Positions 8,055 through 16,797 of a stretch of 40,338 bases of DNA are shown in pieces. How positions within the stretch are numbered: position 1 is the first letter of the stretch; every line of letters begins with the position of its first letter. The stretch spans positions 1 through 40,338 of the forward strand of contig QGNQ01000016.1 of assembly GCA_003228175.2 (NCBI GenBank), in the 5' to 3' direction. Under the pieces are notes generated by a model. It ran no database searches, was not told where the DNA came from, and saw only the letters and a program-made list of their open reading frames with translations. Position numbers and translations under genes: made by a program. This DNA is from Chloroflexota bacterium (GTDB lineage Bacteria > Chloroflexota > Dehalococcoidia > Bin125).

Positions 8055-8387
8055 CGAGCGGGACGAGTACCCGGTCAGGCGGACCCACAGAGAGCCGGCT
8101 CAGTCTCCCTCCGGGGAGCGGGCTGCGAAGCCGGCGGTTGCGCGATCGATGAATGGCCCCGTGAGTCGCGGCCCGAAGGGCGCTCCCCAAGGAGCGCCGA
8201 GTAGGCGTCGCCGGAGAGGCCCCGTTATCAAAGCCGAGTCGATCGCGACGCTCCGCCGCTAGGGGGGTGTCGCCGTCAGGCGAATCGAGTGCCCGGACTC
8301 GCCAGCGCAATCTCGCGCCGGCGTCGATGGGAACAAGGGTGGTACCGCGGTGAAACTCCGCCCCTTGAGGGGTGGAGCTTTTGTTTT
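8055..8387 (+). ncRNA. T-box riboswitch with a Trp (UGG) specifier
   Basis: A leader RNA that senses uncharged tRNA and controls read-through into trpE. Stem I landmarks are in order: GGGACGAGTA (8060-8069), the AGAGAGCCGGC side (from about 8089), the matching GCCGGC arm at 8130-8135, and a specifier region GATGAATGGCCCC with TGG at 8154-8156, the tryptophan codon. Stem II/III elements follow, including the CCGTTAT motif near 8221. The antiterminator T-box AACAAGGGTGGTACCGCGG spans 8332-8350 and is followed by a strong terminator. The T-box bulge reads TGGT (8340-8343). Its last U would pair with A73 or wobble with the G73 usual in bacterial tRNA-Trp, so that contact is not ideal. Helix boundaries are by eye. 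Confidence 0.88.
8356..8387 (+). terminator. T-box regulated intrinsic terminator
   Basis: A nine-pair stem with one G-U pair (CTCCGCCCC at 8356-8364, loop TTGA, GGGGTGGAG at 8369-8377) is followed by CTTTTGTTTT. It lies immediately after the T-box sequence, so it competes with the antiterminator. With charged tRNA-Trp it should stop transcription before trpE. Confidence 0.9.
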
Positions 8388-8415
8388 AAACGCGGGTCAT
8401 CGAAGGGAACGAGTC

Positions 8416-9900
8416 GTGCACTTTCCAGCGTTGGATGAGGTCAAGCGCCTCGCTGAGTCCGGCCAGGGCAACCTGGTCCCGATCTATCGCGAGGTCCTCG
8501 CCGATCTCGAAACGCCCGTCTCGGCCTTCCTCAAGGTCAAGCGTGGTGACTACTCGTTCCTGCTGGAGTCCGTGGAGGGGGCCGACCGTCCCGCGCGCTA
8601 CTCCTTCATTGGCACGGAGCCCTACCGCGTCTTCCGCGCCCCCATCGCCGACGAGGCCGACCCTCAGGTCGACCCGCTGGACGAGGTTCAGCAGGAGCTG
8701 GAGCGCTTCCGCCTCATCCCCAACCCCAATCTGCCGCCCTTCCACGGGGGCGCCGTGGGCTACATCGGCTACGAGGCCGTGCGCCACTTCGAGCGACTGC
8801 CGCTTGCCAAGCGCGACCCGCACGGACTGCCCGAGGCGCTCTTTCAGTTCGTGGACACGTTGCTCGTCTTCGACCATTTCAAGCACTTGATCAAAGTCGT
8901 CGCGCACGTGCGGCTGGATGGGGATGTGGGGCGCGACTATGCGGAGGCGCAGCGCCGGATCGATGAGATCGTCGATCGGCTGCAGAGCGGGGCCGCCACG
9001 GTCCCGGCCGATAAGCCCGCTCCGCCCCAGGGCAGCCCGCCGCTGCGCTCCAACATGGAGCGGGAGGCCTACGTCGCGGACATCAAGCGGATCATCGACT
9101 ACATCGTCGCGGGCGACGTGATTCAGTGCGTGTACTCGCAACGCTTCTCGCGAGAGACGTTCGTGCACCCCTTCAACGTCTACCGCACCCTGCGCACTGT
9201 GAACCCGTCGCCGTACACCTACTACTTGGAGCTGGGTGACCACCAGATCGTCGGCACCTCGCCGGAGCTGCTGGTGATCGTGGAGGACGGCAAAGTCGCG
9301 ACCAATCCCATCGCCGGCACGCGTCGCCGCGGGCAGACGCCGGAGGAGGACCAGGCGATGGAGGAGGAGCTTCGCACCGACGCCAAGGAGGTGGCGGAGC
9401 ACATCATGCTGCTCGACCTGGGCCGCAACGACATTGGCCGGGTCAGCGTGCCCGGCACCGTCAAGGTCACGCAGCAGATGGACGTCGAGCGCTACAGCCA
9501 CGTCATGCATCTCGTCTCGCAGGTGGAGGGACGGCTGAAGCCGGAGATGGACGCCTTCGACGCGCTGCGCGCGACGTTCCCCGCCGGCACGGTCTCGGGC
9601 GCGCCCAAGATTCGCGCCATGGAGATCATCGCCGAGTTGGAGGAGGACCAGCGCGGGCCCTACGCGGGGGCGCTGGGCTACTTCGGGTTCGGCGGGAATA
9701 TGGAGACCGCGATCACGATCCGCACCATCGTCATGAAGGACGGCGTCGCATCTGTGCAGGCGGGCGGGGGCATCGTCTACGACAGCACCCCGGACGCTGA
9801 GTTCGAGGAGACGGTCAACAAGGCGATGGGCATGTTCACGGCCCTGGACCTGGCGGAGGCGCGCGCCCGCGAGCGGCCTGCCGGCAGTCGCGGCTACTAA
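8416..9900 (+). CDS. trpE: Anthranilate synthase component I
   Basis: Forms anthranilate from chorismate using ammonia supplied by TrpG. The 494-residue protein starts at the GTG at 8416, with GAAGGGAA eight bases upstream; the open frame extends back into the terminator, which cannot be coding. The N-terminal domain has the LLESVEG tryptophan-binding motif (LLES) used for feedback inhibition. The chorismate-binding domain contains GTSPELLV, the [10 protein letters not shown] loop, [45 protein letters not shown] and AGGGIVYDS. The LLES and the absence of a fused lyase favour TrpE over PabB. It is the first gene of the T-box-controlled operon; trpG follows after 52 bases. Confidence 0.95.
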   Translation: MHFPALDEVKRLAESGQGNLVPIYREVLADLETPVSAFLKVKRGDYSFLLESVEGADRPARYSFIGTEPYRVFRAPIADEADPQVDPLDEVQQELERFRLIPNPNLPPFHGGAVGYIGYEAVRHFERLPLAKRDPHGLPEALFQFVDTLLVFDHFKHLIKVVAHVRLDGDVGRDYAEAQRRIDEIVDRLQSGAATVPADKPAPPQGSPPLRSNMEREAYVADIKRIIDYIVAGDVIQCVYSQRFSRETFVHPFNVYRTLRTVNPSPYTYYLELGDHQIVGTSPELLVIVEDGKVATNPIAGTRRRGQTPEEDQAMEEELRTDAKEVAEHIMLLDLGRNDIGRVSVPGTVKVTQQMDVERYSHVMHLVSQVEGRLKPEMDAFDALRATFPAGTVSGAPKIRAMEIIAELEEDQRGPYAGALGYFGFGGNMETAITIRTIVMKDGVASVQAGGGIVYDSTPDAEFEETVNKAMGMFTALDLAEARARERPAGSRGY

Positions 9901-9952
9901 CCGGATATCGTGCGATCAGAGGACGCCCGATGGGGCCAGCAAGGAATCCGCC

Positions 9953-10537
9953 ATGAGCATCTTCCTGCTCGATAACTACGATTCGTTCACCTACAACCTT
10001 TACCAGTACCTCTGCGAGCTGGGGGCCGAGGTGACCGTCGCGCGCAACGATCAAATCTCGCTGGACGAGGTGGCGGCGATGGAGCCCGAGCGGATCGTCG
10101 TCTCGCCGGGGCCCAAGCGGCCGGAGGACGCGGGGATCAGCGTGGAGCTGATCCGGCGTTTCGCGGGCCAGGTCCCCATCCTGGGCGTCTGCCTGGGGCA
10201 CCAGTGCATCGGCGCGGCGTTCGGGGCGGACGTGGTGGGCGCAGGCGAGATCATGCACGGCAAGTCGAGCCCGATCGAGCACGATGGGCAGGGCGTCTAC
10301 GCCGGGTTGCCGCAGCCGATCGAGGCGATCCGCTACCACAGCCTCGCGATCGACCCCAAGACGCTGCCCGTTGAGCTGGTCGCGACGAGTTGGTCGGACA
10401 GCGGCGTGCTGATGGGCGTGCGGCATCGCGAGTACGCGCTGGAGGGGGTGCAGTTTCACCCCGAGTCGATCAAGACGGAGGTGGGGCACGATCTGCTGTC
10501 GAACTTCTTGTCGATGGAGGAGGGGGTGCCTGCGTGA
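9953..10537 (+). CDS. trpG: Anthranilate synthase glutamine amidotransferase component II
   Basis: Hydrolyses glutamine to deliver ammonia to TrpE. The 194 residues are the standard class I amidotransferase length. Motifs are intact: [15 protein letters not shown] at the start, [12 protein letters not shown], the nucleophile Cys in [10 protein letters not shown], and the catalytic His-x-Glu in [15 protein letters not shown] lies 12 bases before the ATG. The last four bases overlap the trpD start (GTGA), indicating coupled translation. In some bacteria the same subunit also serves folate synthesis as PabA. No pabB is in this window, so dual use cannot be judged. Confidence 0.95.
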   Translation: MSIFLLDNYDSFTYNLYQYLCELGAEVTVARNDQISLDEVAAMEPERIVVSPGPKRPEDAGISVELIRRFAGQVPILGVCLGHQCIGAAFGADVVGAGEIMHGKSSPIEHDGQGVYAGLPQPIEAIRYHSLAIDPKTLPVELVATSWSDSGVLMGVRHREYALEGVQFHPESIKTEVGHDLLSNFLSMEEGVPA

Positions 10538-11592
10538 CCAAAGTCTCCGACGCGCTCACGACGCTGGTTGACGAACGCCGCGACCTTTCGGAGGCGGAGG
10601 CCTACGGCGTGCTCGATGAGATCATGTCGGGCGCGGAGGTGCCGGCCTCGCAGATCGGGGCGCTGCTGACGGCGCTGCGCATGAAGGGCGAGTCGATCGA
10701 TGAGATCGTGGGCTTCGCCCGCGTCATGCGCGAGAAGGCCGTGCGCATCGTCGTGCCCGGCGTGAGCCGCATCGTTGATGTCGTCGGCACGGGCGGGGAC
10801 GCTCCGGACACGTTCAACGTCAGCACCGCCGCGGCGTTCGTCGTCGCGGGCTGTGGGGTGACCGTCGCGAAGCATGGCAACCGGGCGATGTCGTCGCGCT
10901 GCGGCAGCGCCGACGTGCTGGAGGCGCTGGGCGCGAACATCGAGCTGCCGGCTAGCGCGATGGCTGAGTGCATCCGAGAGGTCGGCATGGGCTTCCTCTT
11001 CGCGCAGGCCTACCACCCGGCGATGCGCTTCGTGGGGCCGATCCGGCGCGAGCTCGGATTTCGCACGGTGATGAACATTCTGGGCCCGCTGACCAACCCC
11101 GCCGGCACGACGCAGATGGCGGTCGGTGTCGCGACTCCGGAGATCGGCGAGCAGTACGCACAGGTGCTGGGCCGGCTGGGCAGCCCGCACGCGCTGGTCG
11201 TGCATGGGCAGGCGACGGCCGACCAGGCCGGCATCGACGAGGTCTCGCCCAGTGGCCCGACCACGGTCTGGGAGCTGAAGCAGGGCCGGGTCGAGCAGTA
11301 CGAGATCTCGCCCGATGACTTTCGCATCCGTCCCGTGTCGCTCGTGGCCGTGGCGGGCGGCGATGCGGCCGACAACGCCGCCGCGATGCGCGCGGTGCTG
11401 GGCGGCACGACGAGCGCGCTGACCGGCTTCGTGACGATGACCGCAGCCACGGCGCTGCTCGCGGCGGACGAGGTCCCGACCCTCGCTGAGGGCGTCAGTC
11501 GCGCGGCGGAGGCGATTGACGACGGCCGGGCGCTGCGGAAACTGGAGCTGTTCGTCGAGACGACGCAGCGACTGAGCGTGCAAAGTGCCTGA
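10534..11592 (+). CDS. trpD: Anthranilate phosphoribosyltransferase
   Basis: Transfers phosphoribose from PRPP to anthranilate. It has 352 residues from the GTG at 10534, which overlaps the trpG stop (GTGA); the frame is open further upstream but that part shadows trpG. The helical N-terminal domain ([34 protein letters not shown]) is followed by the PRPP/Mg site [41 protein letters not shown] and the anthranilate-site [20 protein letters not shown] closes the active site. It is separate from trpG, unlike the enterobacterial fusion. It overlaps trpC by eight bases. Confidence 0.95.
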   Translation: MTKVSDALTTLVDERRDLSEAEAYGVLDEIMSGAEVPASQIGALLTALRMKGESIDEIVGFARVMREKAVRIVVPGVSRIVDVVGTGGDAPDTFNVSTAAAFVVAGCGVTVAKHGNRAMSSRCGSADVLEALGANIELPASAMAECIREVGMGFLFAQAYHPAMRFVGPIRRELGFRTVMNILGPLTNPAGTTQMAVGVATPEIGEQYAQVLGRLGSPHALVVHGQATADQAGIDEVSPSGPTTVWELKQGRVEQYEISPDDFRIRPVSLVAVAGGDAADNAAAMRAVLGGTTSALTGFVTMTAATALLAADEVPTLAEGVSRAAEAIDDGRALRKLELFVETTQRLSVQSA

Positions 11593-12436
11593 AATCAGAA
11601 CAGAGTCCGTCCTGGACCGGATCGTGGCGGAGACGCGCGCGGACCTGGTGCGGCGTCGGGCCGAGCGGCCCGAGAGGGCGCTGCGTGAGCTTGTCGCCAG
11701 CCGGCCCAGCCCGCGCGATTTCCTCGCGGCGTTGCGCGCGCCTGGTCTGGGGTTGGTCGCAGAGGTGAAGAAGGGGTCGCCTTCGAAGGGGCCCTTCGCG
11801 CGCGAGCTCGATCACGTGGCCGCAGCGCGCGCCTTCCGCGATGGGGGCGCCGCTGCGATCTCCGTGCTGACCTCACCCGCCTTTTTCGCGGGCGACGCGG
11901 AGCTGTCGGATGTCGCGACGGCGCTGACGTCGGACGCGTTGGTTGATGAGGGGGCGCCCTGCCCGCCGCTGCTGCGCAAGGAGTTCATCGTCGACCCGTA
12001 TCAGGTGTTGGAGTCGCGCGCGCTCGGCGCCGACGCGTTCTTGATCATCGTCAAGACGATTCCCGAGGCGGCCGCGATCCGCGCTCTGATCGAGACGGGG
12101 CGGGAGTTGGGGATGGCAGCCTTCGTGGAGGTCACGGACGAGGCGGAGTTGGTCATCGCGCTGGAGGCGGGCCTGTCTGAACCCGGGATGGGCGCGATTG
12201 GGATCAACAATCGCGAGCTGCACACGTTCGAGGAGGACCTGGGCACGACGGAGCGCCTTCGCCCGCTGGTCCCGGCCGGCCTGCCGATCGTCGCGGCGAG
12301 CGGGGTGCGCACGCCGGGCGACCTGGCGCGGATGCGCGCCTGCGATGTGGATGCCGTGCTGATCGGTGAGGGGCTGACGCGGGGGGGCGATATCCCCGGC
12401 GCGATCCGGACGCTGTTTCCGCAGCCGCCGTCATGA
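11585..12436 (+). CDS. trpC: Indole-3-glycerol-phosphate synthase
   Basis: Closes the indole ring of carboxyphenylamino-deoxyribulose phosphate. The 283-residue TIM-barrel protein is slightly longer than the usual 260 because of a DALVDEGAPCP insert near residue 120. Catalytic motifs are clear: AEVKKGSPSKGPF (the first-strand lysine), ISVLTSPAFFAG, LLRKEFIVDPYQV (lysine and aspartate), EVTDEAELVIALEAG, IGINNRELHTF, AASGVRTPGDL and AVLIGEGLTRGGD (phosphate site). It begins at a GTG within the end of trpD, and its last four bases (ATGA) overlap trpF. TrpC and TrpF are separate proteins. Confidence 0.95.
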   Translation: MPEIRTESVLDRIVAETRADLVRRRAERPERALRELVASRPSPRDFLAALRAPGLGLVAEVKKGSPSKGPFARELDHVAAARAFRDGGAAAISVLTSPAFFAGDAELSDVATALTSDALVDEGAPCPPLLRKEFIVDPYQVLESRALGADAFLIIVKTIPEAAAIRALIETGRELGMAAFVEVTDEAELVIALEAGLSEPGMGAIGINNRELHTFEEDLGTTERLRPLVPAGLPIVAASGVRTPGDLARMRACDVDAVLIGEGLTRGGDIPGAIRTLFPQPPS

Positions 12437-13215
12437 CCCGCATCAAGATCTGCGGCCTGCGCGACCCGCAGCACGCGCGCATCGCGCTCGACGCGGGCGC
12501 CGACATGCTGGGCGTGGTGTTCGCCGAGAGCCCGCGCCAGGCGACGGTCGAGCAGGGGCGGGCGCTGCGCGCGCTGATCGGCCCGCGGATCGAACTGTTC
12601 GAGTCGAACACCGCGGCCTTCGATACGGCGATGGATCGGGCCGAGCGGCCGTTGCTCGTGGGCGTCTTCGCACGCCAGTCCGCGGACGAGATCAATCGCG
12701 TCGCGGCGGCCGTCGATCTGGACGTGATTCAGCTGAGCGGCGGCGAGCACCCGGACCTCGTCGGGCGGCTGACGCGTCCCGCCATCCGCGTGCACCATGT
12801 TGGCGCGGACGCAGAGATTGAGGCGCTGCGCCGTCGAGTCCGCCAGCAGCCTGCGGCGGTGGTCGCGCTGGAGGCGGAATCCGCGCAGGGCGGTGGCAGC
12901 GGCCAGCGCTTCGATTGGGACCTGGCCGCCACGATCGCCCAGGCCACGCCGATCATGCTGGGCGGTGGCCTGCGGCCCGACAACGTGGCCGAGGCGATCA
13001 CGACGGTCCTGCCCTGGGCTGTCGACGTTTCCTCTGGCGTCGAAGTCGAGAAGGGCATCAAGTCGCCCGACCTGATTCGTGCGTTCATTCGCAACGCTCG
13101 CGAGGCGTTGGCTTCGAATCCCCCGCCTGCCGGGCAGGCTTCGAATCCCCCGCCTGCCGGGCAGGCTTCGAATCCCCCGCCTGCCGGGCAGGCGATGGCA
13201 GGAGATCGACCATGA
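12433..13215 (+). CDS. trpF: Phosphoribosylanthranilate isomerase with repeat-extended C-terminus
   Basis: Isomerises phosphoribosyl-anthranilate. The TIM-barrel core (about residues 1-225) shows [13 protein letters not shown] with the catalytic Cys, [32 protein letters not shown] (usually QLHG, here QLSG), [13 protein letters not shown] and [19 protein letters not shown]. The core contains a Gly/Ser-rich insert ([14 protein letters not shown]). After the core, three perfect copies of ASNPPPAGQ (residues 227-253) and AMAGDRP lengthen the protein to 260 residues; family members are about 200-215. The extension is encoded by a 27-bp DNA repeat and is probably a passive, disordered tail. The stop overlaps trpB (ATGA). 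Confidence 0.93.
   Translation: MTRIKICGLRDPQHARIALDAGADMLGVVFAESPRQATVEQGRALRALIGPRIELFESNTAAFDTAMDRAERPLLVGVFARQSADEINRVAAAVDLDVIQLSGGEHPDLVGRLTRPAIRVHHVGADAEIEALRRRVRQQPAAVVALEAESAQGGGSGQRFDWDLAATIAQATPIMLGGGLRPDNVAEAITTVLPWAVDVSSGVEVEKGIKSPDLIRAFIRNAREALASNPPPAGQASNPPPAGQASNPPPAGQAMAGDRP
13111..13193. repeat. Three perfect 27-bp direct repeats, each with a palindrome
   Basis: Units at 13111-13137, 13138-13164 and 13165-13191 are identical. Each spans the palindrome GCCTGCCGGGCAGGC (first copy 13125-13139), which can form a GCCTG/CAGGC hairpin in RNA. The unit also contains TTCGAATCCC, resembling a tRNA T-loop. The array sits in frame at the end of trpF, just before the trpB ribosome site. 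It resembles the short palindromic repeats seen scattered in some uncultured bacterial genomes, which is my inference. Confidence 0.95.
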
Positions 13216-14408
13216 CGACGGAAGCCGCACCGGCGGGCCGCTTCGGCGAGTTCGGCGGGCAATACATCCCGGAGACGCTGATGCCCGCCTGCACCGAGCT
13301 GGAGCAGGCCTGGGCCGAGGCCCAAACCGACGCCGGCTTCCAGGCGGAGCTGGACGAACTCCTGCGCGAGTATGTGGGCCGGCCGACGCCGTTGACCGAT
13401 GCGCCGCGTCTGACGGAACAGTTGGGTGGGCCGCGCATTCTGCTCAAGCGCGAGGACTTGGCGCACACCGGCGCGCACAAGATCAACAACGCGATCGGGC
13501 AGGTGCTGCTGGCCAAGCGCATGGGCAAGCGCCGGATCATCGCGGAGACGGGGGCGGGCCAGCACGGCGTCGCGACGGCTACGGCCTGCGCCCGGTTCGG
13601 GCTGGAGTGCATTGTCTATATGGGTGCGGAGGATGTGCGGCGGCAGTCGCTCAACGTCTTCCGCATGCGACTGATGGGGGCCGAGGTGCGCCCCGTGGAC
13701 TCCGGTTCACGCACGCTCAAGGATGCGATCAACGAGACGATCCGCGACTGGGTGACCAACGTGCGCGACACGCACTACGTGATCGGCAGCGTGATCGGGC
13801 CGCACCCGTACCCGATGATCGTGCGCGACCTGCAGGCGGTGATCGGCCGGGAGGCGCGGTCGCAGTGCCTGGAGAAGGTGGGCAAGCTGCCGAACGTCGC
13901 GATCGCCTGCGTGGGGGGCGGCAGCAACGCGATCGGCCTCTTTCATGCGTTCATCGATGATCCCGTGCGGCTGATCGGCGTTGAAGCGGCGGGTGAGGGG
14001 CTGGAGGGCCGCAACGCGGCGACGCTGACGCTGGGCCGGCCCGGCGTGCTGCACGGCACGCGTACATATCTGCTCCAGGACGACGCCGGACAGATCGAGG
14101 AGGCGCACAGTATTAGCGCCGGGCTGGACTACCCGGGCGTCGGACCGGAGCACGCGTGGCTGAAGGTGTCGGAGCGGGCCGAGTACGTCTCGGTCGATGA
14201 CGACGAGGCGCTGGCCGGGTTTCGCCTGCTCTCGGAGGCGGAGGGCATCGTGCCCGCGCTGGAGCCGAGCCACGCCATCGCCTACCTGAAGCGCCTCGCG
14301 CCCGGGCTGCCGGCGGACGACGTGATCCTGCTGGGACTGAGCGGTCGCGGCGACAAGGACATCGACATCGTGCGCGAGGCGCTGGCCGCTCGCGGGGTCG
14401 AGCTGTAG
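13212..14408 (+). CDS. trpB: Tryptophan synthase beta chain
   Basis: Joins indole and serine to make tryptophan, using pyridoxal phosphate. The 398 residues carry all TrpB1 landmarks: [13 protein letters not shown] at the start, [21 protein letters not shown] with the PLP lysine following [27 protein letters not shown], the phosphate loop [10 protein letters not shown] and [14 protein letters not shown], and the C-terminal LSGRGDKD. I chose the ATG at 13212, which overlaps the trpF stop and has AGGAG about eight bases upstream, immediately after the triple repeat. The open frame further upstream belongs to trpF. It is the canonical partner of trpA, but here a protease gene separates the two. 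Confidence 0.96.
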   Translation: MTTEAAPAGRFGEFGGQYIPETLMPACTELEQAWAEAQTDAGFQAELDELLREYVGRPTPLTDAPRLTEQLGGPRILLKREDLAHTGAHKINNAIGQVLLAKRMGKRRIIAETGAGQHGVATATACARFGLECIVYMGAEDVRRQSLNVFRMRLMGAEVRPVDSGSRTLKDAINETIRDWVTNVRDTHYVIGSVIGPHPYPMIVRDLQAVIGREARSQCLEKVGKLPNVAIACVGGGSNAIGLFHAFIDDPVRLIGVEAAGEGLEGRNAATLTLGRPGVLHGTRTYLLQDDAGQIEEAHSISAGLDYPGVGPEHAWLKVSERAEYVSVDDDEALAGFRLLSEAEGIVPALEPSHAIAYLKRLAPGLPADDVILLGLSGRGDKDIDIVREALAARGVEL

Positions 14409-14428
14409 GGCGCTGGTACGCTCCCGCG

Positions 14429-15307
14429 ATGAGCGACGGCCCCCTCCTGCCACCCCCGCCGCGCGGGTACGAGTCGCGCCCGGCGTCGCGCCCGGTGGGG
14501 GCGACGGATTCTCCACGCCTGCCCGATGACTGGTCGAGCCTTACCGCCGACGCGGGCGCCCCGCTGGGCCCGGACGCGGGCGGGGGCACTGATGCGGGCG
14601 CGCCCGCGCGTGGGCACGGCTTCCGTCCGAACGACATCTTTCTTGGCTTGGGACTCTCGGCGGCCGCGTTCTTCATCACCTTCGGGATCGGGATCGGCAT
14701 CTTCGAGGCGATTGAGCCGGACCCGACCGAGAACGACGACTTCGTGGCGATCGCGATCATCGTCGTATTCGTGGACCTGTTCGCGCTGATCCTCGCGCCG
14801 TTCTTCGTCCTGCGGGGTCGCGACGCGGCCCGGCTCGTGGGCCTGCGTGCGCCGACCATCCCGGCGCTGGGCTGGGGATTGGCGGCGCTGATCGCCTCCT
14901 GGATCTCGCTGGCGGTCTACCAGGTCATCATCGATGCGATCGATGTCGAGGCCCTGGAGCCCGTCTCCGCGATCGACGGCGACGACGAGTTCACGGTGCT
15001 CGCTGCAGTGCTGACCGGGGTCGCCGTGATGGTGATGGCGCCGATCTCGGAAGAGATTTTCCACCGTGGTTTCCTGGTCGGCGCAATCGCGCGACGCTTC
15101 GGAGTGGTGGTGGGGGTTGTCGTGAGCGCCGCGATCTTTTCGGCGCTTCATTTCGACGTCGGCAGCCTGATCCCGTTCTTCCTCGTGGGGGTGATCTTCG
15201 CGGTCGCCTACGTCAAGAGCGGCAACCTCTGGGCGTCGATCAGTGCACACTTCGTGTTCAATCTTGTGGCCTTCATCGTCACCGTGACCGATCGGGGGAT
15301 CGTGTGA
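14429..15307 (+). CDS. CPBP-family intramembrane glutamic protease (CAAX/Abi type)
   Basis: A 292-residue polytopic membrane protein lying between trpB and trpA. The first 70 residues are Pro/Gly/Ala-rich and probably cytosolic. Hydrophobic segments follow at roughly 72-92, 106-128, 140-165, 190-208, 225-245 and 255-285. The family active-site motifs are present: SEEIFHRGFLVG (the EExxxR motif), then SALHFDV and SAHFVFN, each supplying a His. Family members include Rce1-type prenyl-protein proteases and bacteriocin-immunity proteins; bacterial substrates are mostly unknown. It starts 20 bases after trpB and its stop overlaps trpA (GTGA), so it is clearly part of the operon. A role in tryptophan synthesis is not indicated by the family. 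Confidence 0.9.
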   Translation: MSDGPLLPPPPRGYESRPASRPVGATDSPRLPDDWSSLTADAGAPLGPDAGGGTDAGAPARGHGFRPNDIFLGLGLSAAAFFITFGIGIGIFEAIEPDPTENDDFVAIAIIVVFVDLFALILAPFFVLRGRDAARLVGLRAPTIPALGWGLAALIASWISLAVYQVIIDAIDVEALEPVSAIDGDDEFTVLAAVLTGVAVMVMAPISEEIFHRGFLVGAIARRFGVVVGVVVSAAIFSALHFDVGSLIPFFLVGVIFAVAYVKSGNLWASISAHFVFNLVAFIVTVTDRGIV

Positions 15308-16149
15308 GTCGATACGCAGACGCATTCGGCCCGGCATCCGCGCCGGATCGGGTCGTGTTTATGCCCTATCTGACCGGTGGCTATCCGACCCCGGCCGAGA
15401 CGGTCGCCCTGATCGAGGCACTCGTGCAGGGCGGCGCCGGTGCGATCGAGGTCGGTGTCCCGTTTAGCGATCCCCTGGCCGATGGCCCCACCGTTCAGCG
15501 GGCGAATACGGCGGCGCTGCTGGCCGGCGCGACGCTGGGGGGAATCCTGGCGGCCGTCGCGGAGCTGCGCCGGCGCGGTATGACGGTGCCGATCACGCTG
15601 ATGGGCTACCTCAACCCCTTCCTTGCTTACCACCCCGCTGGGGCCGCCCGGCCCGACGGCGCGTTGGGGGGCATCGCCGCGCTCGCACACGACGGGGCCG
15701 CGGCGGGCGTGGATGGGCTGATCATCGTGGACCTGCCGCCGGAGGAGTCGGACGCGGTTCGTGTCGCCCTGGCTGCAGAGGAGATGTCGTTGATTTATCT
15801 GCTTGCGCCGACCAGCACGGAGGCCCGTATCCAGGCCGTCGCGGAACGGGCTGCGGGCTTCGTCTATCTGGTCAGCGTGACCGGCGTGACGGGCGCTCGC
15901 ACGGAACTGCCGCCCGATCTGATCGACTTCGTGGGCCGGGTGCGTGCGGCGATCGAGTTGCCCTTGGCCGTCGGTTTCGGGATTTCGGACGCTGCGCAGG
16001 TTGCGACCGTGGGAGAATTATGTGAGGCTGCGGTTGTCGGGAGTGCCGTGATCAGCACGGTCGAGCAGGCCCCTCCCGGCCAGCGCGTCGCCAGCTTGCG
16101 ACACTTTGCTGAGGTGATGACCGGCCGCGGAAGGGAACAGGACGCATGA
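15304..16149 (+). CDS. trpA: Tryptophan synthase alpha chain
   Basis: Cleaves indole-glycerol phosphate to indole and glyceraldehyde-3-phosphate and channels indole to TrpB. The 281-residue TIM barrel has FMPYLTGGYPTP, AIEVGVPFSDPLADGPTVQ with the catalytic Glu and Asp, TLMGYLNPFLAY, GLIIVDLPPEESD, LLAPTSTEARI, GFVYLVSVTGVTGARTEL and the phosphate site VGFGISDAAQV...VVGSAVI. There is a small insert after LAYHPAG (residues about 112-120). The GTG start overlaps the protease gene stop. A 29-codon open frame starts on its last four bases (ATGA). Confidence 0.95.
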   Translation: MSRYADAFGPASAPDRVVFMPYLTGGYPTPAETVALIEALVQGGAGAIEVGVPFSDPLADGPTVQRANTAALLAGATLGGILAAVAELRRRGMTVPITLMGYLNPFLAYHPAGAARPDGALGGIAALAHDGAAAGVDGLIIVDLPPEESDAVRVALAAEEMSLIYLLAPTSTEARIQAVAERAAGFVYLVSVTGVTGARTELPPDLIDFVGRVRAAIELPLAVGFGISDAAQVATVGELCEAAVVGSAVISTVEQAPPGQRVASLRHFAEVMTGRGREQDA

Positions 16150-16235
16150 TCGCTCGCCATCGTGGCTTGAGCCTGCGTGTCCGGATGTTCGCCTATATGT
16201 CCGCGGCCGGCGCATTTGCGCCGCGTCGCGATTAG
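16146..16235 (+). CDS. Possible 29-residue leader or small ORF between trpA and aroH
   Basis: ATG at 16146 overlaps the trpA stop (ATGA), the same coupling used elsewhere in this operon, and the frame ends at TAG 16233-16235. The peptide contains RMFAYMSAAGAF, with two Phe codons and one Tyr codon. Its end overlaps a perfect hairpin (CGGCGCA 16208-16214, TT, TGCGCCG 16217-16223). It could be a leader peptide or simply chance in a 174-base gap. It is too short to judge by composition. Confidence 0.25.
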   Translation: MIARHRGLSLRVRMFAYMSAAGAFAPRRD

Positions 16236-16323
16236 CGTCCGCCCGGCGGCGCCGCCTGTCCCGATCCCCGACCTGGCAACGAATCGTCCGCCGCGCCCAA
16301 TCGGCCGGACGCGAGCAGGATCC

Positions 16324-16737
16324 ATGCAAGACGATTCCCCTTGGCGCGTGCGCGGCCTGCGAGGCGCAACCACTGTCGATCGCAACGAGCCCGACGCGAT
16401 CATCGCGGCGACGCGTGAGTTGCTCGACGAGATGGTGCGTCGCAACGACGTGCGGGCGGAAGATGTCGCGTCGGCCTGGTTCAGCACCACGCGCGATCTG
16501 GATGCGGAGTTCCCGGCCGTCGCTGCACGGCGCGGACTGGGCTGGGATCACGTGGCGCTGATGTGTGGGCATGAGATGGACGTGCCCGGCGCTCTGCCGT
16601 CGTGCCTGCGCATTCTCCTGCATATCAATACGCCGCAGAGCCAGGAAGCCGTGCAGCATGTCTACTTGCGGGGCGCGACGGTCCTGCGGCCGGACGTGGT
16701 CTCGGCTGAGACGTCGAACGCTGATGCGAATCCCTAG
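16324..16737 (+). CDS. aroH: Chorismate mutase, AroH type
   Basis: Rearranges chorismate to prephenate, feeding the TyrA reaction. The 137-residue protein matches the monofunctional AroH trimer family of Bacillus: RGLRGATTVDRNEPDAI at the N-terminus (active-site Arg in RGATT), WFSTTRDLDAEFPA, MCGHEMDVPGALPSCLRI (active-site Cys/Glu region and Arg) and HVYLRGATVLRPD. I chose the ATG at 16324, preceded by AGCAGGA; the open frame further upstream lacks family sequence. It lies between trpA and aroF, so it is likely transcribed with them or from a promoter in the 174-base gap. Because chorismate is also the TrpE substrate, this gene sits at the branch point. Confidence 0.93.
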   Translation: MQDDSPWRVRGLRGATTVDRNEPDAIIAATRELLDEMVRRNDVRAEDVASAWFSTTRDLDAEFPAVAARRGLGWDHVALMCGHEMDVPGALPSCLRILLHINTPQSQEAVQHVYLRGATVLRPDVVSAETSNADANP

Positions 16738-16797
16738 CGTGCCCGCCCGGGCCCGCGGACACCGATCCACACTCAGAGCGAACGAAAGAGAGACACC

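Noticed and set aside
8350-8415. Earlier in-frame start for trpE at 8350
   Set aside because: It would place coding sequence inside the T-box terminator; the GTG at 8416 has a ribosome site and the family N-terminus.
13111-13191. Possible CRISPR array
   Set aside because: The three 27-bp units are contiguous, with no spacers, and lie in a coding frame. No cas gene is present.
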